In this document: in pieces, positions 46,985 to 57,640 of the stretch
How positions within the stretch are numbered: position 1 is the stretch's first letter
How the letters are laid out: every line of letters starts with the position of its first letter
NCBI GenBank assembly: GCA_001599595.1
Contig: BCHH01000001.1
Coordinates: 124,001 to 188,000, forward strand
Direction: 5' to 3'
From: Beverwykella pulmonaria
Taxonomy: Eukaryota; Ascomycota; Dothideomycetes; Pleosporales; Melanommataceae
DNA: 64,000 nucleotides
Program-made: the position numbers and the translations under genes
The notes under the pieces: generated by a model
Told to the model about the DNA's origin: nothing
The model's database searches: none
What the model saw: the letters and a program-made list of their open reading frames with translations, nothing else

Positions 46985-47021
46985 CTCGCCCCGGAGCTTG
47001 GCCCTGCCCACCTCAACGCAA
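46985..47021 (+). repeat. Left terminal inverted repeat of transposon
   Basis: Begins CTCGCCCC immediately after a TA and ends CTCAACGCAA. It matches the reverse complement of the right end over its first 8 and last about 26 bases (two differences in the latter), but lacks about 10 bases present in the right copy. Confidence 0.85.
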
Positions 47022-47089
47022 ATCACTAGCTGGACACAAATTTAATGACGCCACCTTTTGAACCCTATCTTTCTCCACAACGTTATGGA

Positions 47090-48461
47090 TCAGGTCCCCG
47101 GCCTAATATTGCGCACCTCCCGCGCGAGTAAGCAAGCAGGAGCGCCCTGGGACCAACCAACTACTATCTGACGCGCAGGAGATAGCTACCAGAGCCTATA
47201 TTGCTCCTGCGACAAGCTAGGCATGCCTGCACTTGTGCCTCAGCTCAATAATGCTATTCAACGGATCCTTGATCAAGATCGCGATACTGGCAAAGAAGCT
47301 CCTCTCGGCCACAACTTCATTATGCGCCGGTTGAAGCCCAATCCTAACTGCAAGCGCATAAAGTAGAAACCGAAGGAGCTTGCCCAAGAAGCACCCAATG
47401 ATCGAGTGGCATATACTCGGCACTTTACTGAGTTCCGGCACGCTGTATATGCCTACCCAATGGGGTAATTGCGATGACTTTAATGAGACTGGCTTTAGAA
47501 TCGGTGCAGGAGGCAGCTAGTGTATCCTCAGCTCTCGCCATCTGATACTAACCACGACTATATCACCTTTGTTGAGTGTATCTCAGCTGGCCCACCGCCT
47601 CTGCTCAACCACCAAGTTACCATCTTTATCTAGCAATGGTTCACCAACACCAACCTACCTGACGACTACCTTCTTGGAGTATCATCCTTAGGCTACTTAA
47701 ATGGTATTCTCTCTATGGAGTGGCTAAGGCACTTTGATAAATGGAGCTCTAGGCGCCAAATTGGCGCGTGGAGGCTGCTGGTCTTTGATGGCTTTGGATC
47801 TCACGTCACTAAGGAGTTTTTAGACCACTGTGATGAGAAGAAGACTATCTGCTTTCTACTACCTCCTCATACAAGCCACAATACTCAGCTGTGTTGTGGT
47901 AGCTTTCCAGCCCTTCAAGCAGCATCACCAGAATGCTGTTGAGCAGGTTACGCGTACAGGCTGTACAGATTTCAATAAGGTTGAATTCCTCCACGCAACT
48001 AACTCTATCCAGGCAGCAACCTCCAAGAAAAGTACTACCCTCTCAGCCCGGGAGAAGTAGGTCTCTGGCCATACAATCCTCAGATAGTCCTCTAGAAACT
48101 GCCTCTACCGCCAACACGTACGCCCTCAACAGAGCCACAACACCTACCACAAACGCCATAGACTGTTCGATCTATAGCTCGCTACACACCAAGGCTTCGG
48201 AGTATGGTCATAGCAGGGAGAAAAATTAGTGTTAATCGAATTTCAAAGGATATGAGAGCAGCCGAGGCGAACACGCGGCTTCGAACACTAGCAGAGGAGG
48301 ACCTTCAGCACGTTACTGCAACTGCCAGAGCGCGCCAAAACCACCACAAACAAGACCTACGGCAAGTACAGAAGCATGGCGCAATTACTACTAGGGGAGC
48401 TCGAGCAACAGCCTCACAGGTTGCCAAGCAGCTCCCTGAAGAAGGAATCATTCAATCTTGA
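47090..48461 (+). pseudogene. DDE_1 transposase pseudogene
   Basis: Transposase-like coding remnants in several frames within the transposon. An N-terminal remnant (LVPQLNNAIQRILDQ, GHNFIMRRLKPNP) is followed by a TAG where coding should continue (KRIK to KPKEL). A frameshift precedes NCDDFNETGF, another follows it, a TAG sits before QWFTNTNLPDDYL, and a further frameshift falls after PPHTSHNTQL. The C-terminal basic segment (to 48461) is lysine/arginine/glutamine-rich as in Fot1 relatives. The third catalytic Asp region is lost at a frameshift. Several stops could come from CAG to TAG change, compatible with C-to-T mutation such as RIP but not proof of it. Confidence 0.85.
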
Positions 48462-48561
48462 TATATAGTAGATATCAGTGAACTAGCTACAATTTCATCT
48501 ACTCAAAATCCTGGCATAGCTTGTTTTGGCGGAGCTGTAGAGCTTCAAAATTGATGAGATG

Positions 48562-48608
48562 TTGCGTTGGGTGGGCAAGGCCAAGCGGAGCTTAGCCTGT
48601 GGGGCGAG
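48562..48608 (-). repeat. Right terminal inverted repeat of transposon
   Basis: Reads TTGCGTTGGGTGGGCAAGG at its inner end and GGGGCGAG at its outer end, followed by TA. It is 47 bp, longer than the 37-bp left copy because of an internal block near GCTTAGCCTGTG. Confidence 0.85.
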
Positions 48609-48786
48609 TATATACTTTGCTCAGAACGCCCACCGTGCGGGTTATGATCGGCAATATGGTGGAACCTCGGCATTTGATGTCAACATCACAAGGCTGGACT
48701 AATACCACATGCGCATTTCATCTTCAACTTTCTCCAACTTTAGCCTATAGCAAACCACGGTTCTTTTCTTCTTCTCTTCAGTAAAC

Positions 48787-50361
48787 ATGGCAGACGCTCT
48801 TTGCGGGCCCTCAAACGCCCTTCAGAATTTCCAAAAGCACACTTCGGTCGACCGCACACTGCAACAAGATCGGCTCACCAGTCGTCAGTCTCCTACGCAG
48901 GTCAGGTCCCTTCCTGTGACATTCAACTCTTCGAGTTTCTGACTTGATATGTGTACAGGGCTTCCGATCTTCCCTCGGGCCCAACGTAGGCGCTTTGGAC
49001 CCCGAATTTGATGCCTTCCAAGCTGGGCATGCAGGGCCGCCACAACCAGCCTTCCAACACTTCCCTCCTCCGCAAGTCTCGCACCATGCACCTCCTCCAC
49101 ATTTTGCGCAGGCTCCGGGAGGTCCGGACTGGGCGTCTGATTTCCAGCGTTTGAATATGGGGCCGTCGCATCCCGCGCAGAGACTACAGCATCACCCACT
49201 ACAAGCCCCGAATGTAGCATCATCGTGGCATCAGGACTTCCTTAGTCAAAGCCAGTCTTCTGCCATGCAAAACACGTCGTATAACGCTCGTTCGTTTGGA
49301 GCCATGTCTGGAGCGGGCATGGGCGCTTATGCGAGACCGACATTTCAAGGCTTTGGAGGGGCGATGGGCATGCCGGTGCAACAAATGGCAAATGGAAAAC
49401 AGCGGGCGGAGGAAGCAGTGCCCGAGTTCGATGATGCGGCTTTCGAAAGAGCTTTTGAGCAGGCACAGAAGGATATGGTTGGAGATATGGAGGTTGAGGG
49501 TGCGGGAATGGAAGAGCAAAGCAACTCGGGCACCATAGCGGAGACTGACCCCGTTCTGCTTCGCATACAGGAGAAGCGACCGCGTAAGTTATTGCTTCAC
49601 TTGGTAGCCCCAGGCTAATGACACCAGCTGTTTACGAAACGATCAAGCTTCGCAGTGAAATCGAGCTTGGAAGAGTAGCCGAGGCACTGCCTCATCTGCA
49701 GGACTTAGAGAACATGGAAAGTCGCGGGATGTTGACTGCAGATGCAAGCGAGGCAAAGTGGTGTGTTGACACCCTGCAAAGGATTGTGAACCGCGAAGCC
49801 CCGCAAGAAATCAGCGGCCGTGTGGAAAGTCTGATCAAGGCGATCAACGAGCGCCTAATGTCTTCCTATCCACTTCTTGCCACGGGCGTTCCGATCCGCC
49901 AGGAGAACATATGGGACGAGTTGAGGGCGGCAGGCTATACTACGCCAGAGAACCCTGTCCTCGAACGCGTAGACCCGCAGCCAGAGCCACAGAAGGAAGA
50001 ACTGCCTCAACGGAATGACGACGACGACATGGCAGAAACGGCAGGGCGGTTGCTAGAAAGGGTAGCCGACAACACAAGCGAGAAGTTCCAGAACAGCCAG
50101 TTCCTCGAGCTTATGCGGCGCCTTCGCGACCGCGAAGTCCGCGTCGAGGGAGACAAGATGGTCGAAGTCAGTGCCCAGCCTTCCGTTTCCCCTTTACCAG
50201 AAGCAGCAGCATCATCCGCACCCCCCGAAATCGATCCAAACATTCTCAATCACGCGGTGCAAGACTTCGGCATGCCGGTAGATTCAGAACAGGAGCCGCC
50301 AACTGATGAAAGCTCAGGCCAGTTCAGCTACTACAATGTCCATTCCAGCTACCACCGATGA
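48787..50361 (+). CDS. PEX20: Pex20-type peroxisomal import co-receptor
   Basis: Three exons: 48787-48900, 48959-49583 and 49628-50361, 490 residues. Pex20 proteins help Pex7 carry PTS2 cargo into peroxisomes in filamentous fungi and some yeasts. The N-terminus MADALCGPSNALQNFQKHT holds the near-terminal Cys that is monoubiquitinated for recycling in studied homologues, followed by VDRTLQQDRL. The middle is Gln/Pro/Met-rich and disordered, with WASDF and WHQDF matching the WxxxF/Y Pex14/Pex13-binding motif. The exon-3 part has helical segments (KLRSEIELGRVAEALPHLQD) and a C-terminal SSQF-type block near VQDFGMPVD that fits the Pex7-binding end. The start lies 176 bp after the transposon, so its promoter must overlap or abut that element. 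Confidence 0.9.
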
Positions 50362-51133
50362 GCGAATCCCCCTGAGCGAGCAGGATCTAGATATTGGCAG
50401 GAATGGAATGCCCTGACCAGCCCCTCTTCCGGTGCTGTTTAGCGATACGTCTCATCTGCACTGAAGACTGACGCCTTCGCTAGGAGCCAACTTCCCCCTT
50501 GATGATTAGGTCAGGGTGTGAGGTTGGGTGTCTTTACCAAGACCATTACCAAGATTCTCTTCGTGTCTTGCCTATAAACGGCATGGTCAAGTCACGAAGA
50601 TGGCAGGCGTAGTGTCGGAGTAGAGATGCTAGTAGGGAGATGAGGCAGAGCTTGCGCATCTACGCTCTGGTGCCCCTCAGCGACGACGTGTATCATGGCG
50701 AAGAGATTGGGGTCGACAAACTTCCCCCGACAGACATTCTATGTATTACGTATCAGATTTTGGTGCTATGGCAAGAAGTATTTGTGCACGGTGAAGTTTT
50801 TGGTGTTGGAAAAAATTGTCTAATTGGTGTTAAAGTAAGCATTTATAAGCCGGGTAAACTTTACATACATGTCGAGGCCCGGTTCTACGTTCTCAATACT
50901 GTGGTTCCGCTCTTCTTGATTGCATTTTGTGCCCCGCCTAAACGTTCAGCCCCTCATTCCATCACGTCATCATTATCCCCGGTGGATCGCCAATTTCCAT
51001 GGGAACTGGCTTGCGGGAGCCATAACGGCGGGATATAAATGTAACTCCCGAATCCTTCAGGTGGTTATTTCGTCATTTTCGTGCATTCACGGTTCACTCC
51101 ATTGTCATCCACACCTCACTCAATTGCTTCACT
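50362..51133. other. Intergenic, nothing recognised
   Basis: Interval between two plus-strand genes, no supported gene. A 132-codon frame inside looks random. Confidence 0.35.
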
Positions 51134-52381
51134 ATGGCACCTAAAATCTTTATGTAAATCCTACTTTTACTATCTCCTTCCCCGCTAATTCAATCATCTT
51201 ACCAAACCATATAGTACTGGAACTACAGGCTACATCGGCGGCGACATCCTCTACGCGCTGTACAACAAGCACCCCGACTACGAATACTCGGCGCTCGTGC
51301 GCACAGAGCAAAAAGCCGAGCCGATCAAGAAGGCCTTCCCCAATGTACGGATCGTGATTGGGGATCTGGATAATTCGAAAGTGTTAGAGGAGGAGAGTAA
51401 GAAAGCGGATGTGGTTATTCGTATATCTCCCCTTCCCACGTCGCATGACATTTTCTCAACCCCCCTACCCCCCCCAAAACCGTCTAAACACTAACAATGC
51501 AATGCACAGACACAGCCGACTCCTCTGACAACGAGCCCGCCGCCAAAGCTATCGCCGCGGGCCTCGCCTCTGGCCACTCAAAAGAGAATCCTGGATTCTG
51601 GCTGCACACAGGCGGCTCCGGGATCCTGTGCTGGAAAGACATGAAGTACGACCGCTTGGGAGAGTGGGACGAAAAGCAGTACAACGATTGGAGCGGTGTG
51701 CACGACTTGGTCACGTTGCCCGACGAGGCGTTCCATAGGAATGTGGACAAGCTGGTTTTGGATGCTGCAGAGAAGGACGGCGAGAGGGTTAAGGTTGCGA
51801 TTGTTTGTCCGCCGACTATTTATGGTGCGTTTTCCCCTGTATTCATGAATATGGACATGGGTGAAACTGCTGCTAATAGTTAAATAGGTCGTGGAAGAGG
51901 GCCTTCAAACGCCCGCAGCCGCCAAGCCTACGAACTCGCCAAATTCATCCTCAACAACCACGCTATCCCCATCATCGGCTCCGGAAGAGCGCGCTGGAAT
52001 AACGTCCACATTACCGATCTCTCCTCTCTCTTCGTCCTGCTCACCGAAGCCGCCATAGCCAAAAACATGGATCCTGAACTCTGGGGGGCTGAGAAAGGGT
52101 ACTTTTTAGCGGAGAATGGTGAGCATATTTGGGCGGATACGGCGAGATTGATGGGGAAGAAGGCGATCGAGTTGGGGTATGTGAAGGAGGGGATTAAGGA
52201 GAAGCAGTTAGAGAAGGAGGAGGCGCTCAAGTTGGCCGGGTTTGACGCGGTGAGTTGGGGTTTGAATTCTAGAGGAAAGGCGGAGAGGGCAAGGAGAGTA
52301 CTGGGGTGGGAGCCGAAGGGGAAGAGTTTGGAGGATAGTGTTGAGGAGATTTTGAAGGATGAGAAGGAGAAGCTGGGCTGA
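51134..52381 (+). CDS. NAD(P)-binding epimerase/NmrA-like protein
   Basis: Four exons: 51134-51153, 51215-51420, 51510-51824 and 51888-52381, 344 residues. The first intron splits the first strand of the Rossmann fold; joined it reads MAPKIFITGTTGYIGGDILY, the TGxxGxxG of extended SDRs. Later features are VRIVIGDLDN, the strand ADVVIHTADSSD, KVAIVCPPTIYGRG and a WNNVHITDLSSLF block typical of epimerase-like SDRs. The YxxxK active-site motif is not obvious in its usual form, so a catalytic or a redox-sensing NmrA-like role are both possible. The C-terminal 80 residues are Lys/Glu-rich helices. Probably cytosolic. I am sure of the fold, not of the reaction. Confidence 0.87.
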
Positions 52382-52530
52382 GTAGCGAGGAAGTGGAAGC
52401 GAACCAGGGCCCGAATGGCTAGAGGGTAAATCAGCCTCTAGTACTGTACGACATAAAGTCTATTCCAACTTCTCTCTATCGTTCTTCGTCTGCCTCATTG
52501 TAGTCAATCGAGATAGTCTTTTCCATCTTT

Positions 52531-54325
52531 TCAAATAACTTGCATATGCATTTCATCCGGCGACCCCAGCAAATCGTCCTTTCTTGGCTGCCATCCAAAT
52601 GCATTCTCGAGGTCCACCCCAACGACATGCGCCGGCCATTGTATTAGATGCCAATTCTCCTCTCCCAACGCCATCGCCACAGCCGTAACCATGTTTGCCC
52701 CAAGACCCTCCAACCACCACACGTTCCGCACCCTCCCTGAAAGCACGGCGTAGTATGCAACAATCACCAACGCCTCGCGATTCCGTTGCTCAACCAGAGC
52801 CATGAACTCTCTCGATATCCGCGCCACCCACACGAAGATGGCGCCTCTGTCCTTCAGGCTGCCGACCGTGGTATCGTCGTATGAATATGGAATAGCCGTA
52901 ACGGGCGGGTACTTGCTTGTCGGAATCGTCAGCTGCGATACTAGGGCAAAGGTGTCGCGGAGATAGTGCAATGCCTCGGAGAGGTGGTCGAAATGAGGCT
53001 CGTAGTCTTGTCCTGGGCGTATCCAAAGGGACTCTATCCGACACAGTATTGCGTCTTCCTCCATTGCTTGTTCGCTGGCTGGGTGGTTCTTTCTCGGCCA
53101 CCATCTCCGCGAGCAGACTGGCGACATCTTTCCTTGGGTGACCCATTGCCAGCCGGGTATGAGGACCGCCAAGGCGCCGCGAATCCCCCAGAATGTCTTT
53201 ATGATGGGGCCCATCAGTTTGTCGATTACTATTGGAGATGGCACACGCGTCCCATATGGAATAGATTCCCGGATCTCTTCGGCGTCGAGCGCCGAGGTCC
53301 GGAAGAAGTACACGGCGGTAAGAGTTGCGCAGGCGAAAAGAGCCGCTGCATTTTCTTTGGTAACATTCTCAAGTGCGACTCGATAGCCTGCGAGAGCCTT
53401 GTTCATCTGTGCGGCTGCGACAGCCAACATTGCCTTCTTCTCCTCTCGGGTTTCATGGAGCCGATTCAGATGTAGCGAGGCGACGGCGAGAACGCAGTGA
53501 ACGAGATATTGATGATGCGATGCTAGCTCCGGCACGTAAAGCAGCCACGCTGTTTTGCCTGGATCGTCGGTTGCGAGGGTCAGGCTGGAGCTATATTGGT
53601 AGTGGTGTAGAACCGATTGGAGTTTTGGGCTCAGATGTTCTCGACACGATTCCCACACATCGTCGAAACGAAAACGCGGGATACTAACGATGTCTTCTAG
53701 AGAGAACACTGGAGGCGAATTTGGCTCGACCGATGACCTTGAAGACCTTGGACTTTGGCTCGACCGGAAGACTTGCACTTGGTATGAAGATGGGGTTTGG
53801 GGAGTTGTGGTGATCGGCCCACTGGTAGGCTTTGAAATGGTTGAGAGTTGTGAGGAGGGGGCGAGTAGGAGGAAGCTGCAATCTAGTTGTTTCTTTCGGC
53901 AATTTGCGCAGGTTGGATGATTTCCATCGCACTATCTCCACGTTAGCAACTACACTAGAAGACGTGACGATTGTCTATGTTCCCAGGCTTCCGGGGAATA
54001 TTGAAACAGAAAACCCCATGGCTGAATCCTAGACTTTGGTGTAGGGACATACGAGTACTTCATCCTGACACCGCGTATACTGGAGAGATTGCTAGAAGCC
54101 AATTCGATATTTGAAGTTGAATTCTGTCTCTACCTTCATGTGTGCACGGTCCCTGTATGACTGCGAAGGGCAGGCTAGGATTCTCGAATGCCCCAGAGCG
54201 CTCAAAGGAGCCAACCGGACAAACCACGCCTCAAAATCTGAAATCGAATAACATACCTTTATCCTCCGTTTCTTACACTGCCCACAACCGAGCCTGGTTT
54301 TGTTGTGCGCCTTCCTTGTCGCCAT
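52531..54325 (-). CDS. Zn2Cys6 transcription factor with split zinc cluster
   Basis: Two exons, 54325-54257 and 53931-52531, 489 residues, separated by a 325-bp intron (GTATGT...GATAG), long for this window. Exon 1 encodes MATRKAHNKTRLGCGQCKKR and ends just before the third Cys. Exon 2 opens CDGNHPTCANCRKKQLDC. Together they give C-x2-C-x6-C-x6-C-x2-C-x6-C, a complete Gal4-type domain at residues 14-41. A Ser/Pro/Thr linker leads to a helical regulatory domain with HHQYLVHCVLAVASLHLNRL and RNREALVIVAYYAVLSGRVRN, common in fungal C6 regulators of sterol or secondary metabolism. The gene is convergent with the epimerase-like gene and shares the upstream side with the RTA1-like gene, but no regulatory link is shown. 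Confidence 0.85.
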
Positions 54326-55294
54326 ATGAGCTGATCTGTGTTTAACACGTTTGAGCAAGCGCGGGCTGAACTGCAGCTTGATGGCACAGCAGAATCCAGG
54401 CAGCTTGCAGAATTCACAGTGGGAATCCGATAATTTGAAAGGAGACCTGATCGAAAGCGATACGTCCGATGCTTGACGGGGCGGTGCAGGCAAATGTCGA
54501 ACCCTAGCGCTAGGCCTAAACTCGGAATTCTCGTTCTTAGAGCCATATCATTGGCTAGATCTAGCCTTACGTACCACTATAGAACAATCGCATTTCAGCT
54601 TCTCAATTACCAACCAATGGAATCATAAGGAGAGATTCAAATGGACTATTACAATCGCACGTTGCGCTAAGGTGTCTACGAAGGACAGAAAAGAGCCAAA
54701 CATAGGTGCTAGCCTAGCTGGGTGTTGATCAAGCAGCATTGAATTCGTGCACGACTCGTCCTCGCTCTCGTAAGAAACTACCAATTTCATCCACTCATCT
54801 CCTGTAGTCGTCCGAATCCTTTCCCACGCCTTGAACATCAGAGGGACCGTGGAGACCTAGACAGAGCTAGCCGAGCCCGCCGAGCCACAGGGGAATTAGG
54901 TAGCATCAGGCCAGTCGCAGGCCGCTCTGAACGAACAACGCGTACTCTGCGAGTTCGCATACTTCGTATGCCCATTTTGGGCATGTACTGCGGCCCTGAC
55001 TGTGTGCCATCTATGCGAAAGTCGATAGAGATAGCTGGGTAGCTGTAATATAAGACCCATAGGGCGCTTTCTGCTAAGGTCCACACTCACACCCAGCTCA
55101 ATCTCATCAACTCCGAGTTTCCTGTCTCTTTGGACATCTTTTTTCGTTCTTCCAGCATCATTTTCTATTCAATTTCAGTATCTCCTCTTTCAGAACTGGC
55201 CTTTGAATAATACACAAGGATCTTGAATTCTTGTTCTTCTACCTCCTTGATATACAACAGATCTCTCTAGTTAGATACTGTCCAAGCCGTTATC
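54326..55294. promoter_or_regulatory. Divergent promoter region
   Basis: About 1 kb between the start codons of the Zn2Cys6 gene (minus) and the RTA1-like gene (plus). No convincing gene inside. Both promoters must be here. Confidence 0.4.
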
Positions 55295-56194
55295 ATGCCT
55301 CAGCGCACATCCGATGGGCGCATCGACTTCTACGACTACCAGCCGTCTCTAGTGGCGGCTGCTATCTTCGTCGTCTTCTTCGCCATCAGCACACTCTTCC
55401 ATGTGATCCAATCCCTCCAAAAGCGTGCTTGGTTCATGACGCCCTTCATCATCGGTGGCCTCTTCGAGACCATAGGCTACATTGCACGCATCAGAAACTC
55501 AGACGACCCGTATGCGCGCACGCCGTACATCATCCAAATACTCCTCATCTTGCTCGCACCAGCGCTCTTAGCAGCCTCAATCTACATGGTGTTGGGAAGG
55601 ATTATTCTGCTCACTGACGGGGAGCAATACTCGCTCATCCGCCGCACCTGGCTCACCAAGATTTTCGTCACGAGTGACGTGCTCAGTTTCCTCGTTCAAT
55701 GTGCCGGGGGAACCATTATGTCGTCGAATCGCAATAATCCCTCTGGAATCAAGCTCGGACAGAACGTTATCCTCGTCGGACTCTTCGTACAGATCGTCGT
55801 CTTCGGCTTTTTCGTCGTCGTCGCCATTGTCTTCCAAATTCGCGCGAGCGCTCACCTCCAAACCCTGCCTGCCACCGTCACCTGGAGGAAACACCTCAAT
55901 GTCTTATATGGGACTTCGATCCTCATCCTCGTTCGATCCATCTTTAGGGTCATCGAGTATATTATGGGCGATGGGAGTTATCTTTTGACTCATGAGGTGT
56001 TTGTGTATGTCTTTGATGCTACGCTTATGTTTGTGGCGATGGCTCTGGTCAATGTGGTGCATCCTGGGGATATTGCGACGCTGTTGAAGGAGAAGAGCCA
56101 TAGGGGGGGTGGGGGTGAGCTGGGCGAGTTGGAGTCGAGGCGAAAGAGGTCGAAGAAGTCGAGGTCGCGATCCAACTCGCACACTTACGTTTGA
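55295..56194 (+). CDS. RTA1-like seven-helix membrane protein
   Basis: Single exon, 299 residues. The RTA1 family is a fungus-specific group of seven-transmembrane proteins; yeast members include Rta1 (7-aminocholesterol resistance), Rsb1 (sphingoid-base efflux) and Pug1. Here the first helix begins SLVAAAIFVVFFAISTLFH, followed by FIIGGLFETIGYIARI, LAPALLAASIYMVLGRII and SDVLSFLVQCAGGTIM. Three more helices follow, including the conserved RSIFRVIEYIMG and EVFVYVFDATLMF. The C-terminal 45 residues are cytosolic, with a Gly run and many Lys/Arg/Ser. It has no introns, unlike most neighbours. Its role in lipid transport or drug tolerance is by family only. Confidence 0.93.
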   Translation: MPQRTSDGRIDFYDYQPSLVAAAIFVVFFAISTLFHVIQSLQKRAWFMTPFIIGGLFETIGYIARIRNSDDPYARTPYIIQILLILLAPALLAASIYMVLGRIILLTDGEQYSLIRRTWLTKIFVTSDVLSFLVQCAGGTIMSSNRNNPSGIKLGQNVILVGLFVQIVVFGFFVVVAIVFQIRASAHLQTLPATVTWRKHLNVLYGTSILILVRSIFRVIEYIMGDGSYLLTHEVFVYVFDATLMFVAMALVNVVHPGDIATLLKEKSHRGGGGELGELESRRKRSKKSRSRSNSHTYV

Positions 56195-56985
56195 GGAGGT
56201 TGTGGGCCTAAGGAGGAGCACAATGCTACACATAGAAAAGTCTCGACATAAGATTGGGGGTCAGGATTATCATTTGGAGTTTGGGAGATTGGGGTTTTCT
56301 TGCTTCGACTCTTGGATATCGTTGCAGGCGCATTTTGAGGTATAGATGATGATCAAGGTATATGAGATAGCTATATAGACTACCTTCTCTTTGTCGCCAT
56401 TTTTTTTGGAAAATTTTCACTGTGGTAAGTGTCACGGAAGACCAAGCCCAGACAAATTGAAAGGCACATGCTGCTAATTCCTTTTTTTTCCTCCCACATT
56501 TGCTGCTTCAACATACAGACACACATGAGTATTCACAATAAATACGCCTTACGGACAAAATGGTGCCAATTCACCGCAAAGCTATCCGAAATCGGCCCGC
56601 CCTATTCATCTCCGATCTCCACCACTGGCCTATTGGAGCCGCAATATCTCTCCGGCCCTCCAATCCTCCACCCCATGCTATTGGTGATATATTAGCCAAG
56701 CAGCACTGCCCCAAAGCATTCGTCACCTCTCAGCTCACTGGTGTCAATCTGATACCCCACTACGGCCATGTCCAACAAACACGAGAACCGTAGTACAGGT
56801 TCCCACATCCGAGGAGAATGCCCAGGATACATCTAGGTGGATCTTAAAGATGTTGTGAAAGACGGACTGGCATATACAGTAGTAGTTAGCAGGGTGAACT
56901 TAATCCTCTTACCCTCTGCCTTGATCTGCATACCCCCAGCCCCCCTTTGATCCCCCACGCATGGAAGAACAGGCAGGAAACTAGT
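56195..56985. other. Intergenic, nothing recognised
   Basis: About 0.8 kb between the RTA1-like gene and the kinase relic. No supported gene or repeat. Confidence 0.35.
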
Positions 56986-57640
56986 TTAACGCTGTTCGAT
57001 CCATACAACGCCCTCAAACCACTTATGCCCTAACACCGACGCCGCCTCCACCGTAAACCTTCCTTCAAGATCCAAAGTCACCGATCCAGCTATCATGTCC
57101 TTAAACCCTTCACCCCTTCCTCTTCCCATTTTAAAAAGGGATTGTGCCGGGTATTCTCGTCGTGTCTGTCTTCACACATCATATTCAGGACCTTTCGATT
57201 CACAGCTTGGTCTTCAGAATCGCCAAGGTCGGTAAGTAGGCCAGCGAGCGATGCCTCAGAGCCAAAGTACGAGACTGCGTGCTGGAGGCAGACGAGCTCT
57301 GATAGCACATCGGCTTCACGGGTGCTTGTCAGCGCTTTGAATTTTCATTGGTGTTCTAGTGTCCAGAGAACTGGATGAGGGGAACTCACATCCTGCCCGA
57401 AAGAGTGTACATCCGTTGGTCTACTTAATTGGCTTTTGAAGTGTGCTTCTGGACTATGCTAGCTCTCGCTGCCGACGAGGATGCTTTTGATAGATCTTCT
57501 ATTGGAGAGACAAGCTGCGTCATCGAGGTTGAAAAATTGGACTTCGTTGATGACTACATCGGCACCAGAATGATAGTAGTCCATCAAGTATATTGCCGCG
57601 TTTGATATCTGTTCATCCTTAGTTTCAAGTATCTTGTCCA
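56986..57640 (-). pseudogene. Decayed fungal serine/threonine protein-kinase gene
   Basis: C-lobe remnants of a protein kinase, on the minus strand and in order. A catalytic-loop remnant reads DIKRGNIL (about 57609-57586). After a one-base frameshift come MDYYHSGADVV, VQFFNLDDAACL and RRSIKSILVGSES. A TAG stop (57461-57459) lies where homologues have Trp in an NWRSPEAH-like motif. Then come HSPEAHFKSQLSRPTDVHSFG, a damaged stretch with a TGA, EADVLSELVCLQHAVSYFG, HNPFLKWEEEG, and after another frameshift (about 57101-57115) FKDMIAGSVTLDLEGRFT and LGHKWFEGV with a final TAA at 56986. The block order matches a kinase family expanded in Dothideomycetes and Eurotiomycetes. I could not trace the N-lobe upstream of 57640 with confidence. 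Confidence 0.75.

Larger units (their letters stand above)
46985..48608 (+). mobile_element. Decayed Pogo/Fot1-type (Tc1/mariner) DNA transposon
   Basis: A 1,624-bp element that begins CTCGCCCC and ends GGGGCGAG, bounded on both sides by TA (46983-46984 and 48609-48610), the target duplication of this superfamily. Inverted repeats are recognisable at both ends (listed separately). Inside, the plus strand carries a transposase pseudogene of the DDE_1 type: NCDDFNETGFRIG with the first Asp region, then YITFVECIS, then LSMEWLRHFDKWSS and RLLVFDGFGSHVTKEFLDH with the second Asp. PPHTSHNTQL and FQPFKQHHQNAVEQV follow. The frame is interrupted by at least three frameshifts and several TAG stops, so it is not autonomous. 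The helix-turn-helix N-terminus is also damaged. Related elements are common in filamentous fungi. Confidence 0.88.
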
